64,000 nucleotides of DNA from Aegilops tauschii subsp. strangulata. Its lineage: Eukaryota; Streptophyta; Magnoliopsida; Poales; Poaceae. The position numbers were made by a program, and so were the translations under genes. Numbering within the stretch: position 1 is the first letter of the stretch; each line of letters starts with the position of its first letter. The notes beneath the pieces were generated by a model that was not told the origin of the DNA, searched no databases, and saw nothing but the letters and a program-made list of their open reading frames with translations. This document shows positions 1 to 9,236 of this stretch, piece by piece. Location: contig NC_053038.3 in NCBI RefSeq assembly GCF_002575655.3, positions 142,740,885 to 142,804,884 on the forward strand. The letters run 5' to 3'.

Positions 1-31
1 GCATGCATTCTAAAGTAGGAGAAACGATCGT

Positions 32-653
32 CTAGTCATCTACTTGTTGTGACGCTCCCGCCACTACTATGTGGCTTGATCCCTCATCTGGGGCTGGAAG
101 AAGACACTTCCTCATGTCAACGATCCGCATGTACATCTCGTAGCTTGTGTACGCGTCCTTGGCTGCGTACTTGACATGTTGTTCATCCAGTCTCTCATGC
201 CACACACTGTGCCAGGCGTTTGTCCTTCTTGCTCTCATTCTTCATCTTCATGTAGTAGGGGTCGATGATGGCCGAGGCAAGGTCAACCAGGGAGTTCAGT
301 TTGTTTTTGTCGCTGCCCCAGACCTTGTAGTGGTGCTGGATGTTGACAAGATTCGGGCATTTCAAGCCCGAAACCTTGAGCGCTTTTAGAACGTTGGTGG
401 TGTCCACCGTAGCGCAACTATAGTCGGAGCTGTTGATAAACCTGGATACGCGCTCGCAAGGCCTTGTGGAAAGGTGGTAGTGGTAGACGAGGACATCATG
501 TCGCACGCACAACTGGGCGACGGCAACCTTCTGATCGTGCCCGGCATGACCGATGGTGTACTCGAGGTCGAAGTCGACCACTTGGTACTTGTCCTCGGCA
601 AGGAACTGCTCCATAGTTTGGATGGAGCTCTCCACTGAGATCAGATCGTTCAT
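32..653 (-). pseudogene. DEDD-family 3'-5' exonuclease-like gene (WRN exonuclease type), frameshifted
   Basis: The minus strand encodes a protein resembling plant Werner-type 3'-5' exonuclease-domain proteins. Such proteins trim nucleic acids from the 3' end using two metal ions. Starting at the ATG at 653, residues about 25-33 read VVDFDLEYT, giving the Asp-x-Glu of exonuclease motif I (D29, E31). The C-terminal part (32-238) carries KYAAKDAYTSYEMY, the Tyr-x3-Asp motif III of the DEDDy subgroup. The two halves lie in different frames and meet near 195-238, where the first frame stops just after KKDKRLAQ while the second continues with WHERLDEQ, so a small indel has broken the gene. A motif II aspartate is not obvious: the stretch NIQHHYKVW has His where I would look for it. 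Length (about 200 residues if rejoined) fits the short single-domain plant members. No TE sequence is evident around it. Function call is family-level only. Confidence 0.62.
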
Positions 654-1657
654 GTACACCGCCGAGAGGGCCTTCCCCCTGACGTGGTGTCCACTACGTG
701 ATGCGTGGTGAACTACCTGCCGTTGTGGTCGTCGGCCGCTAGGAGCACCATTGGAGCCACGGGGAGAGCCATTGGAACCGCTGGATGTCCTCTCTGTATG
801 TGTCGTCGTGGGTGTGCTTATTGTGTCATGTGACGCGAGAGATGAAGGTAAATGGCCTCAGGAATAAATGGGGGTCGGGCGGCCTGGATTCTCTGCGCGT
901 CCGCATGCCAGTTTTTGCAATGGGTAACTGCATTGTCGCGCCGCGCCCGGCACAACCGCATGCACACGAACATGCGTGATCGTGCGTCGGCCCCAGACAC
1001 TTGCAGCGCGCGTGGAGGGACAAGGGCAGAGCACCCGGAGGGACGCGAGAGCAGAGCGCGCGCGGACGGACGCGAAAGCAGAGCGCGCCGCGGCCGCCTG
1101 AACTGCAAGCAACCACTTGCATAGAGCAGTTGAACACGCAGGAAATGGTCCCCCGATATTTGCATCGCTGCGTAGAGAGCAGCCGCGTGCTACTACCTCC
1201 GCCTAGTCTATAGTCCCCTTTATATTCTGTGCCATACTTTGCCCTCAAATTTAACCAACAAAATGTTAATGCATGTTATGAAAATTATATAATTGGAAAC
1301 TATGTTCAAATACGAATCCAACTATATAATCTTTGGCGACATGCATTCGTATTTTATTAGTTAAACCATACTTATAAACCAGGATGGGGGTATAGTAGGT
1401 AATTAAATCGCAAACGTTTTTTTTATTAACCGTATGTGTATGTGGCCTCTCGTCCTCCGCTCGCACGTCTTGTCACCCCGCTGCTGCAGACGGCTTACAG
1501 CGCAAGCTTGCGTAGTGCGTGGGGGTGTTCTTTTGGCCAAACGGTGGCGCCAATGAATCTTCGGTTAGCTCGTTCCCGCGCAACCTCATAGGTTCCCGTG
1601 CAAGCTTCCCGCCCGACTCAGTGAAATCCCCCAAAATCCCAATGCTTACCGGCCTGC
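654..1657. other. Intergenic stretch with a short GC-rich tandem repeat
   Basis: I find no convincing gene here. The long antisense frames over 818-1248 are Ala/Arg/Ser-rich and unlike any family I recognise. About 1013-1090 holds three imperfect 25-27-bp copies built on GGACG-GCGA-AGCAGAGCGCG. From 1240 to 1500 the sequence turns AT-rich with no coding signal. Confidence 0.5.
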
Positions 1658-1665
1658 TATATAAA
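1658..1665 (+). promoter_or_regulatory. TATA box (TATATAAA) of the 1747 gene
   Basis: TATATAAA lies 82-89 bp upstream of the ATG at 1747. It is followed by a pyrimidine-rich leader (ctcctccctccctg) typical of cereal 5' untranslated regions. This matches plant core promoter spacing, with transcription expected to start near 1690. Confidence 0.5.
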
Positions 1666-1746
1666 CCCTCACGGCCGGCGAGTCCTGCGTTGCATTTTCT
1701 CCTCCCTCCCTGTAGCTTATATCGTCTGCTTCTCCCACAATCGCCA

Positions 1747-2463
1747 ATGGCACCGGTCCGTCATCGTCGCTCAGCCACTCTGCCATCATCAGAGGACAGC
1801 TCTAGCTGGGAGGATACACCATGGCGGCGGCGCGGTCCCTGATGTAGTGTAGTGCGTGTGGCGTCCCTGTTGGGTGTGTGCGGATCAAACACCACACGCT
1901 CCGCCGCCGCTGCCCGTCGGCAGCTGTTGCCGGTCGCCGTTGCCGCCACACCACCGTCGAAAGCCAGGGCCATCACCCGCTCCGCCGTCGCGGCCTGAAG
2001 GCGGGAGGTGGCCGTCGTGGCCGCCACCCCACTGCCGGCGACCGTGGCCATTACCCGCTCCGCCATCGCGGCCCGAAGGTGGGAGGTGGTGGTCATGGCC
2101 GCCACCCCATCGTCAGTCGCCATGGCCGCCAGCCCACCGTCGACCGCCGGGGTCATCACCCGCTCCGCCACCGCCGCCCGAAGGCGGGAGGCGGAGGTGG
2201 ATGCCTGCACGTGCGTCAGCGACCTTGCATGCTACACCGAGTTCCTGCGGGAGGAGGAGGAGCGCCTCGTCAAGCGCGCAAAGAGCCTTACCTCAGAGGG
2301 GAGGAATCAGGAGATCTATGAGGAGAACCATCGCTTCGAGAGGGGTCGTCTGGAGCGGCAAACGGCGTTCGAGGCGAGCATCGCTGAAGCTACAGCAGCG
2401 GCAGGCACCGTATTGCGGTTGTCCAACACGTCGGTAGGCTCCTCCTCCTCTGCCTCTTACTGA
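1747..2463 (+). pseudogene. Orphan cereal gene with in-frame repeats and two premature stops
   Basis: One reading frame runs from ATG 1747 to the TGA at 2461-2463 but is broken by stops at 1840-1842 and about 1996. The N-terminus is basic and Ser-rich (MAPVRHRRSATLPSSEDSSS). The middle has three copies of an Ala-rich unit, each beginning ITRSA-AA (DNA copies at 1972, 2050 and 2155, spaced 78 and 105 bp, both whole codons). The C-terminal 80 residues look like a genuine charged helix (CYTEFLREEEERLVKRAK, then ENHRFERGRLERQTAFEASIAEA), probably a coiled coil, and end in a Ser-rich tail. A TATA box and leader precede it. Continuity of the frame across both stops suggests recent loss of function, or that the stops lie in unrecognised introns. 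I do not recognise the family and assign no function. Confidence 0.4.
1972..2200 (+). repeat. In-frame tandem repeat, three copies of 78-105 bp
   Basis: The phrase A(T/C)(C/T)ACCCGCTCCGCC starts at 1972, 2050 and 2155, each followed by GCC-rich sequence and AAGG(C/T)GGGAGG. Spacings of 26 and 35 codons keep the frame, so the expansion occurred within a coding sequence. Confidence 0.6.
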
Positions 2464-3291
2464 GCGCGCTCGGCAGAGAAGAGGCAGCCGGAAGTAGTAC
2501 AAAGCCCCTCCATAGTAGTAGTAGTATTTAGGGGCTATTTTGTTTAGTTCATCTGACTATAGATGTGGTGGAACTATACAACGTACTTAAAATTAGCTAG
2601 TATATATAGTTGAACTAGCTATTTCAGTACGTGGTTGGCAACAATTAGGGAAAATTTTGGTCGGTTCACCTGTCGAGTTGAACTGTTTGTATAAATTAAG
2701 AACGACTGCTTAATCTATGAATGAAATCTATGCTTAATTACTAAATTTTAGTGCAAAAATTAGGTACTGCTAGTGATTTTTAGCTTCATATTTTGACAAA
2801 TCGCAGTGTTACAAGGTTGACAAACGGCAATGTTACTAGATGAACAAATGTCAATCTTTCCAGTTTGACAAATGGCAGCGTACCCAATATGACATATGCA
2901 AATCTTACCAAATTGATTGTATGTGGTTGCACACAGGTCATCCAAAAGAACTATTTGCATTGAAGAGATGCACAAATCCTGCTCTTACTTTGCATAAGGG
3001 TGTTCAATCTAAAACGTTTGCGATCAAGTGCTACACAAATCCTGCTCGGCACATTTTCCCTTGGCTTGCTGGGGAAGCTGTCGGTTTGCATACAGGTGTT
3101 CTAACTAAAGCGTTTGCAATGAGTGTTTTATATTTAAAAACCATTGACATTTTTTTCAAAAGAAAATCGTTTGATAAGTCTGTACATTAAGAGAGAAAAA
3201 CGCAAGTTCGCTCGAACCATATCTTTCATTCAGTCATACTGTGAATTTATATTCATATGATCGAGATACAGTATTAAACCCAAGAAAAAAA
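2464..3291. repeat. AT-rich non-coding stretch with a 26-bp minisatellite
   Basis: No gene seen. Between about 2795 and 2915 a degenerate unit of about 24-27 bp built on TTGACAAA-GGCA-TGTTAC recurs about five times. Further on, CACAAATCCTGCTC occurs twice (about 2971 and 3036) and the phrase TTGCA(C/T)ACAGGT twice (about 2928 and 3087), which looks like decayed sub-terminal repeats of a transposon. Confidence 0.5.
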
Positions 3292-3899
3292 CTATTTCTG
3301 GCAGCGGCGGAGGCGGCGTGCCGCGCCGTCATTGTCGTTGTCGTCCTCCACGACACCGTTGTTGAAGTCTTCAATGCAGCACAGAATGTTCTTCACTTGT
3401 AAATCAAACATCATGTCGTCGGGCGATCGACGGGCAGGGGGGGCAGGAGGACGGCAGCTGACGACACTGAGAGGTAGTGGTCGACGGCGGCGTCCCATGC
3501 CGCCGAGGGGGGCGCGCGCACGGGCACGGGCGCGGGGGTACATCCAAACACACGGGGATCGGCGCCACGGTGGGTGGTGGGGCGCGCACGGGCACGGGCA
3601 CGGGTGCTGGCACTGGCATGTACACGAGCTCGCGCGGGTCCGCGGAGACCTCGCTGATGCCCGCGGCTTCCAACTCTGCGATAGTGCTCGGCGACCAACC
3701 CGTCGGTGCTATGGGGATGGTCGCTGGCACGGGCGTGGGGATGGGAGCTGGGATGGGAGCGGGGGTAGCAACCGCCGTAGCCATCTTATTCTAGGCCATG
3801 TCCATGAGGCACCATTCCTCCTTATTTTCTATCTCCTCCGGCTCGGAGTCGACTTCACCAAACTAGAAGACTAGTGGCAGACGATCCTTCTGCGCCATG
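3292..3899 (-). pseudogene. Pro/Val-rich protein pseudogene
   Basis: Reading the minus strand from ATG 3899 gives a short N-terminus (MAQKDRLPLVF) that hits a stop at once. An acidic stretch and then a second ATG at about 3784 open a frame rich in alternating Pro and Val/Ile (for example PAPIPAPIPTPVPA). A normal-looking segment follows (WSPSTIAELEAAGISEVSADPRELVYMP). The frame then slips near 3540 into a second one containing a hydrophobic-acidic C-terminus (DDMMFDLQVKNILCCIEDF, then a run of Asp/Asn). Two early stops and one frameshift mean it cannot make a full product. On the DNA the Pro/Val part is a GGGCAC/GGGCGC simple repeat prone to slippage, which may explain the frameshift. Family not recognised. 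Confidence 0.35.
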
Positions 3900-4204
3900 G
3901 CGTTGCTGGAGGTCTGTGGGAGGGAGGGGAATGGGAGGTGAACAGTAAGGCCGCCTGTATTAAGTAGCGGCTCGGGCACCATTAATCGAGATGAAGGCAG
4001 GCGGCCATGGAAGTCAAAGGGCTCGCTTCCCAGTGAGCCTGCGCAGCGTACAACATGCACGCTTCCCGGTGAGCTTGTGCATTGGAGGTTAGCTTGCATG
4101 CCTCTCGGTCAGCCTGCGCACCAGACTGCGCTAGCACGCCTGTCATTCAGTCAAGGTCAAGCAGCTGTCTGCACGGCACCTCCTATAGCCATTAAAACCA
4201 AGAC

Positions 4205-4220
4205 ACGTGGCGTCACGTGA
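4205..4220. promoter_or_regulatory. Paired G-box (two CACGTG palindromes)
   Basis: CACGTG occurs at 4205-4210 and again at 4215-4220, separated by GCGT. CACGTG is the core bound by plant bZIP and bHLH factors. The pair lies about 310 bp upstream of the minus-strand ATG at 3899, and could be part of that gene's promoter or chance. Confidence 0.3.
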
Positions 4221-4324
4221 ATGGTTAACAGAACGCACACGGTTTGAATTATAAAAACATTTGAGATATTAAGGTGGCAGCTATTTTATCAAAATTCCTT
4301 TGTTGGCTGTTATTCGAGTGCGCC

Positions 4325-6650
4325 TTCTCTCAAAATGGACACAAAAATACCACAGCATGTCGGTGCCATTCCATGATAGCATGCCAGGTTTCATGAATTT
4401 CAGACGAGTTTTGGATTTACTAGAATTTAAAAACAAAGTATCTCAATGTTTTACTGGCAATCAACGGTGCACTGTTGTTTGAAATTCATTCCCATTTCTT
4501 GCATGGGACCTAAGCATGCACCCAAGGACACAGATTTGATTTTTCAACCAATTTATATGCACTGGAGCATGTGCATGTAGTTCAAATTTGAATTATGCAC
4601 ATAAATGCATTGAAAACTCAGTTAATGCATAAAAATGGTCAAACGAACCCCAAAAAATCAAAACAATTGACACAACAGTCCTGTTGTTCTATGTTGACAC
4701 GAGAAAAAAAATTGAAAGCAATAAGAGGCATATGGATATCATTTCCTCCCCGAAGGTGGGACGTTCCCTACTGAAACCATCATGCTTGTTGTGAGATACT
4801 CTTGTTTGTGAGAAGCATATACCCAAACCTGCCCCAAATGGGACAAAAAGATTACCACAGCATGTTGATGCCGCTCCATGATAGCATGCCAAGTTTCATG
4901 AATTTCGGACGAGTTTTGGATTTACTAGAATTTAAAAACAAAGTATCTCAATGTTTGCGGCTGAGTGACGGTGGCAGGGTGTTTGACATTCATTCCCATT
5001 TCTTGCATGGGACCTAAGCATGCAACCAAGAACACAAATTTGAATTTTCAACCAATTTATATGCATTAGAGCATGTGCATGTAGTTCAAATTTGAATTAT
5101 GCACATGAATGCATTGAAAACTCAGTTAATGCATAAAATGTCCAAACGAACCCCGAAAAATCACAAAAACACAACACTCCTGTTGTTCTATGTTGACACG
5201 AGAAATTTTTTGAAAGCAATAAGAGGCAATGGATATCGTTTCGTCCCCAAAGGTGGGACGTTCCCTACCGAAACCATCATGCTTGTTGTGAGAAGCTCTG
5301 GTTTCTGAGAAGCATATACCAAAACCTGCCCCAAATGGGATAAAAATTTCACCATGGCATGTTGATGCCGCTCCATGATAGCATGCCAAGTTTCATGAAT
5401 TTCAGACGAGTTTTGGATTTACTAGAATTTAAAAACAAGGTATCTCAATGTTTGCGTCCGAGTGATGGTGGCTGGGTGTTTGACATTCATTCCCAATTCT
5501 TGCATGGGGCCTAAGCATGCAACCAAGGACACATATTTGAATTTTCAACCAATTTATATGCATTAGAGCATGTGCATGTAGTTCAAATTTGAATTTTGCA
5601 CATAAATGCATTGAAAACTCAATTAATTCATAAAAATGTCCAAACGAACCCCGAAAAATCCCAAAAATTGACACAAACACTCATGTTGTTCTATGTAGAC
5701 ACTGGGAAAAAATTGAAATCGAAAAGAGGCAATGGATATCTTTTCGTCTAGAAAGGTGAAACGTTCCCTACTGAAACCATCAGGCTTGTTGTGAGGAGCA
5801 TATCCCCAAACCTGCCCCAAATGGGAAAAAATTTACAACGGCATGTTGATGCCGCGCCATGACAACATGCCAAGTTTCATGAATTTCAGACGAGCTTTGG
5901 ATTTACTAGAATTTAAAAACCAGGTATCTCAATGTTTGTGGCCGAGTGACGGTGGCAGGGTGTTTGACATTCATTCCCATTTCTTGCATGGGACCTAAGC
6001 ATGCAACCAAGGACACATATTTAAATTTTCAACCAATTTATATGCATTAGAGCATGTGCATGTAGTTCAAATTTGAATTATGCACATGAATGCATTGAAA
6101 ACTTAGTTAATGCATAAAAATGTCCAAACGAACCCCGAAAAATCACAAAAATTGACACAACACTCCTGTTGTTCTATGCTGACACGAGAAAAAATTTGAA
6201 AGCAATAAGAGGCAATGGATATCGTTCCGTCCACAAAGGTGGGACGTTCCGTACCAAACCTTCATGCTTGTTGTGATAAGCTCTGGTTTGTAAGAAGCAT
6301 ATACCCAAACCTACCGCAAATGGGAAAAAAAATTACCACAGCATGTTCATGCCGCTCCATGATAGCAGGCCAAGTTTCATGAATTTCGGACGACTTTTGG
6401 ATTTACTAGAATTACAAAAGCAAGTACGTCAACGTTTGCCGGAGAGCCACGGTGCCGTGGTGTTCGAAATTCAGCCCCATTTATTGCATGGCACATAAGC
6501 ATAAACCCATGGACACATATATGATTTTACAATCCATGCTGGTGCACCGGAGCATGTGCATGTAGTTTAATTTTGAATTGTGCACCTGAAATGGCTAGAA
6601 AACTAATTTAATGTATAAAATGTCCAAACCCTGAATAATTCCAATTCTTT
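4325..6650 (+). repeat. Tandem array, five copies of a ~0.5-kb unit
   Basis: The phrase GCATGTTGATGCCGCTCCATGATAG and the following TTTCATGAATTTC-GACGAGTTTTGGATTTACTAG recur at about 4354, 4860, 5356, 5841 and 6341, giving periods of about 506, 497, 485 and 500 bp. The whole unit repeats, not just the anchor: the GTTCAAATTTGAATTATGCAC, CAAACGAACCCCGAAAAATC and GGTGGGACGTTCC blocks recur in order. The first copy is truncated on its left, and the last diverges after about 6470. No protein is encoded; the short frames in each unit are shadows. Such arrays in Triticeae often lie inside CACTA transposons, but no terminus is visible nearby. Confidence 0.85.
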
Positions 6651-6953
6651 TACGACACACATATAGTTGCATGTTCACTGCAGATAAAAGGTCTAGCAAT
6701 TCAAACACCGTCTATTGCCGCTGTGACCCTATTATGTAATTCAAATCAAGATGAAAAATCAAGTAGATCACACACAGTTTATTATCACCTACCGTGTGAG
6801 ATGCTGCACAAAATATCCTGGAGCACCGTCGGTGTATAGTATGCCTACGGCTTACGCGAGAAGGTGCGTCGGCTACAGTCCATAGCTGGCGTCTCAAGCA
6901 CACTAGCCCGCTCCCCAAATATCATTTCACTATTCAATCGTCGCCGGTGAAAG
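6651..6953. other. Non-coding spacer with CACACAGT / ACCGTGTG inverted motif
   Basis: No gene seen. CACACAGTTTATTATCACC is followed by TACCGTGTGAGATG (about 6769-6802). The same words are common at 31900-32300 and also occur near 4237 and 7780, suggesting shared transposon sub-terminal repeats. Confidence 0.35.
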
Positions 6954-7590
6954 ATGGGCACATGGACCCGCGTCGTGAGGGAAACTTTGGTGGTCCACTC
7001 CGGCGAGAGCGCGGCCGCAGCCGCCATGCGCGTGCTAAAAAGGTGCATGAGCATGGCTGCAATTTGTGACCGCGCGGCCAAGGCAGCCCAAACGTCCGCT
7101 GTTGCTTCTCAGGTGGTGGCAGCAACATCTGCCTCGGGGATAGCAACTGGCGAGAGCGGCACAGCAGTTGTCCGTTCTGCAGTGGCGGCCTTAGCCCTGA
7201 TGGAGGCCGCCCATGACCATGTCGAGGCCGCCCAGGCCTAGCTCGTAGCGCTCACCACACAAATCGAACAAAGCTTCTCCGACAACGGTCGGCAACCCAC
7301 GGTCGAAGAGTTAGCAACCGCCGAGAGTGTTCGAGCAGCCGTCCGTTCCTCCGCAGCATACCTTACAACGACGGAGCCCGTCCAAGCCCAGATCACGGCC
7401 GCCCACGCCCAGCTCGTGGCGGCCTTTTCTGAAGAGATGGAGAACGCGGATGGCGAGATGCTTGCGGAGTATGGTGCGATGGATGCCATGGAGCCCCTTC
7501 CCAGGAGACCGTCGGGCATGAGCCGGACATGGAGGCGGCGGCGGAGATCGACGAGCACCAGCCATAGTAGTCCTCTTTGTTTTGTTTAAT
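6954..7590 (+). pseudogene. Ala-rich helical protein pseudogene
   Basis: A single frame stays open from ATG 6954 to TAA 7588-7590 except for one TAG at 7239-7241. The product is about 200 residues, very Ala-rich, with two similar helical segments (VVRSAVAALALMEAAHDHVEAAQA before the stop and AQITAAHAQLVAAFSEEMENA after it), consistent with an amphipathic helix or coiled coil that arose by duplication. Near 7500 the frame turns into an Arg-rich tail, while the +1 frame there gives an acidic ending (HEPDMEAAAEIDEHQP then TAG). A second lesion, a small indel, therefore seems likely. I do not recognise the family. It could be a fragment carried by a transposon. Confidence 0.4.
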
Positions 7591-7985
7591 TAAGAGTGTC
7601 GGTCTTTAATTTGTTAGAGTAATGTTTAGGTCATCTAGCCCTATTTGATTGCTGAACTTGCTCGATTAAGAAGTCTGGGTGTGCTGTAGTCTCCTTTGTG
7701 TACCCAAATTATGCAATGACGTAGATGACCACTGTAACCGGGGAAATTCGAACCAACATTTTTGACGTTCAAACTCATCACACACGGGTTAAGCTATCTG
7801 AATCGTTTGTGATGTTCACATATCGTACATAGTTCTGAATAAGGGACCGTGTCTGATGACACTTTGCGCGCCAGTTTTTTCGCTGAAGCGATTCAAAATT
7901 TTCGGCATCCGTCAAAATATCTACCTCCCCGCCCCTCCCCCTTACCAAAAGCTACATTTCCCTTGTTTCTGCCTTCCTTTCCAAG
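7591..7985. other. Non-coding spacer
   Basis: AT-rich 3'-UTR-like sequence to about 7700, then sequence with CACACGGG/CGTTTGTGATG words, then a pyrimidine-rich leader (7920-7985) that probably belongs to the next reading frame. No gene seen. Confidence 0.4.
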
Positions 7986-8330
7986 TTGGAACCTTCACTC
8001 CTTGCATGCAGCACCGCCTCCTCACTGGCGACCCTCCTTCACGCTGCTCGGCCCCATCTATCCAGGCAGGTAATCCACACCCGACCCCCATCCTCCTCCT
8101 CCTTCCGCATCCCACATGCCACGACCGCCGGCGCGACACCTTCCATCCAAATCACCGACCCTCCACCAAATAAATGCTGCCCTAAGCCATGGTGCACGCA
8201 GTATAGCCAAGATCTCAAGGAGCATTTGGCAGCGGAGAAGCAAATCGCAGCCGCACGCGCGGATGAGGTCGCGATGGCTGCAATTCGTGCCAACCCCCAG
8301 ATCTTGGTGGAGCACCTTGCCATTTGCTAG
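7986..8330 (+). CDS. Small orphan reading frame with charged C-terminal helix
   Basis: The frame ending at TAG 8328-8330 has a convincing C-terminal half: CPKPWCTQYSQDLKEHLAAE, then KQIAAARADEVAMAAIRANP and QILVEHLAIC. This is an amphipathic helix with a possible CxxxxC start. The N-terminal half is Ser/Pro-rich and less protein-like, and a GT at about 8066 and AG at about 8200 could instead define an intron, so the true start is uncertain. It lies upstream of the intron into which the Tat element inserted and could be the 5' exon of the B3 gene at 30981, but the reading phase does not join simply. No function assigned. Confidence 0.3.
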   Translation: MEPSLLACSTASSLATLLHAARPHLSRQVIHTRPPSSSSFRIPHATTAGATPSIQITDPPPNKCCPKPWCTQYSQDLKEHLAAEKQIAAARADEVAMAAIRANPQILVEHLAIC

Positions 8331-8516
8331 CTACGCCGGTTAAGCATGCTCGGTTTACCCATTGTGTGTGCTGCTCCTGCCTTTCCTTCACAAATTCTAG
8401 TGAATTGTGCTATCTATTTTTACCATGCAATCTGTTGCTCTAGCGTATATGTTCTATATATCGTGCAGTGTGGTGCTCACTTATTAACTGTTTTGTTAAT
8501 TAGTTGTCGTCTTCAG

Positions 8517-9160
8517 TTAACTGTTTGGTTCAATTCTGCTAATCTAATGTTCAATTCTTTAGGCTACAATTTTGTATTGTCTTCCATGTTAGAAATAAAT
8601 CAGATTTATCTTTATAAAATGCATGAGAAACGAATACAATTGCTATATTTCCAAGTTGTCAAGCATGCTTGGTTTGGTTATACATTGTGCAATGTGGTGC
8701 TCAGTTAACGTTTGGTTCATTTGTGTTGTGGTGTTTAGTTAACTGTTTGGTTCAATTCTGCAATGCGATGTTCAATAGTTGTGGGTGCATCTGTTATTGT
8801 ATACCATGTGAGGAATAAGTTGAATTTGGCTATAGTAAATACATGAGAAACAAATACAATTGCTATATTTCCAAGTTTTAAAGCATGGTTGGTTTGGTTA
8901 ACTGTCTGATCTTCTATTAGGAGTATGTTATAGTGTGCAATGTCGTGCTTAGTTAATGTTTGGTTCATTTGTTGTGGTGTTTAGTTAACTGCTTGGTTCA
9001 ATTCTGCAATGCGATGTCCAATTGTCGTGGGTAGAATTTTGTATTGTTGTGCATGTGAGGAATAAATCGAATTTGGCTGCACTCAATACATGAGAAACCT
9101 ATACAAGTGCTATATTTCCTAGTTCTTAATCATGCTTGGTTTGGATAAATGGGTTTTCCA
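8517..9160 (+). repeat. Three tandem copies of a ~0.23-kb AT-rich unit
   Basis: Each copy begins TTAACTG(T/C)TTGGTTCAATTCTG (8517, 8739, 8985; periods 222 and 246 bp) and continues through TTGTATTGT, CATGTGAGGAATAA, ATGAGAAAC-AATACAA-TGCTATATTTCC to CATG-TTGGTTTGG. The copies are diverged but collinear. They lie in what appears to be intronic or intergenic sequence just before the Tat insertion. Confidence 0.75.
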
Positions 9161-9231
9161 TGTGGCTTGAATTAATCTAATGAATCTGCAATGTGCTTAT
9201 TTTTCTTCAACATATTTTACTGATAGCATGC

Positions 9232-9236
9232 GAACC
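9232..9236. repeat. Left target-site duplication of outer Tat element (gaacc)
   Basis: The five bases before the 5' LTR are gaacc, and those after the 3' LTR (30935-30939) are ggacc: a 5-bp target duplication with one substitution, as expected for an old Gypsy insertion. Confidence 0.7.

Noticed and set aside
818..1248. Overlapping Arg/Ala/Ser-rich frames on the minus strand
   Set aside because: They reflect GC-rich repeat sequence; no domain, no promoter match and multiple equally long frames.
1761..2210. 149-codon minus-strand frame
   Set aside because: Shadow of the Ala-rich repeat in the plus-strand orphan gene; the other strand has the promoter and charged helix.
4300..6640. Short conserved frames repeated in each 0.5-kb unit
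   Set aside because: They recur only because the unit repeats; frames shift between copies.
4325..6650. CRISPR-like array
   Set aside because: Units are ~500 bp and repeat without unique spacers; the sequence is eukaryotic.
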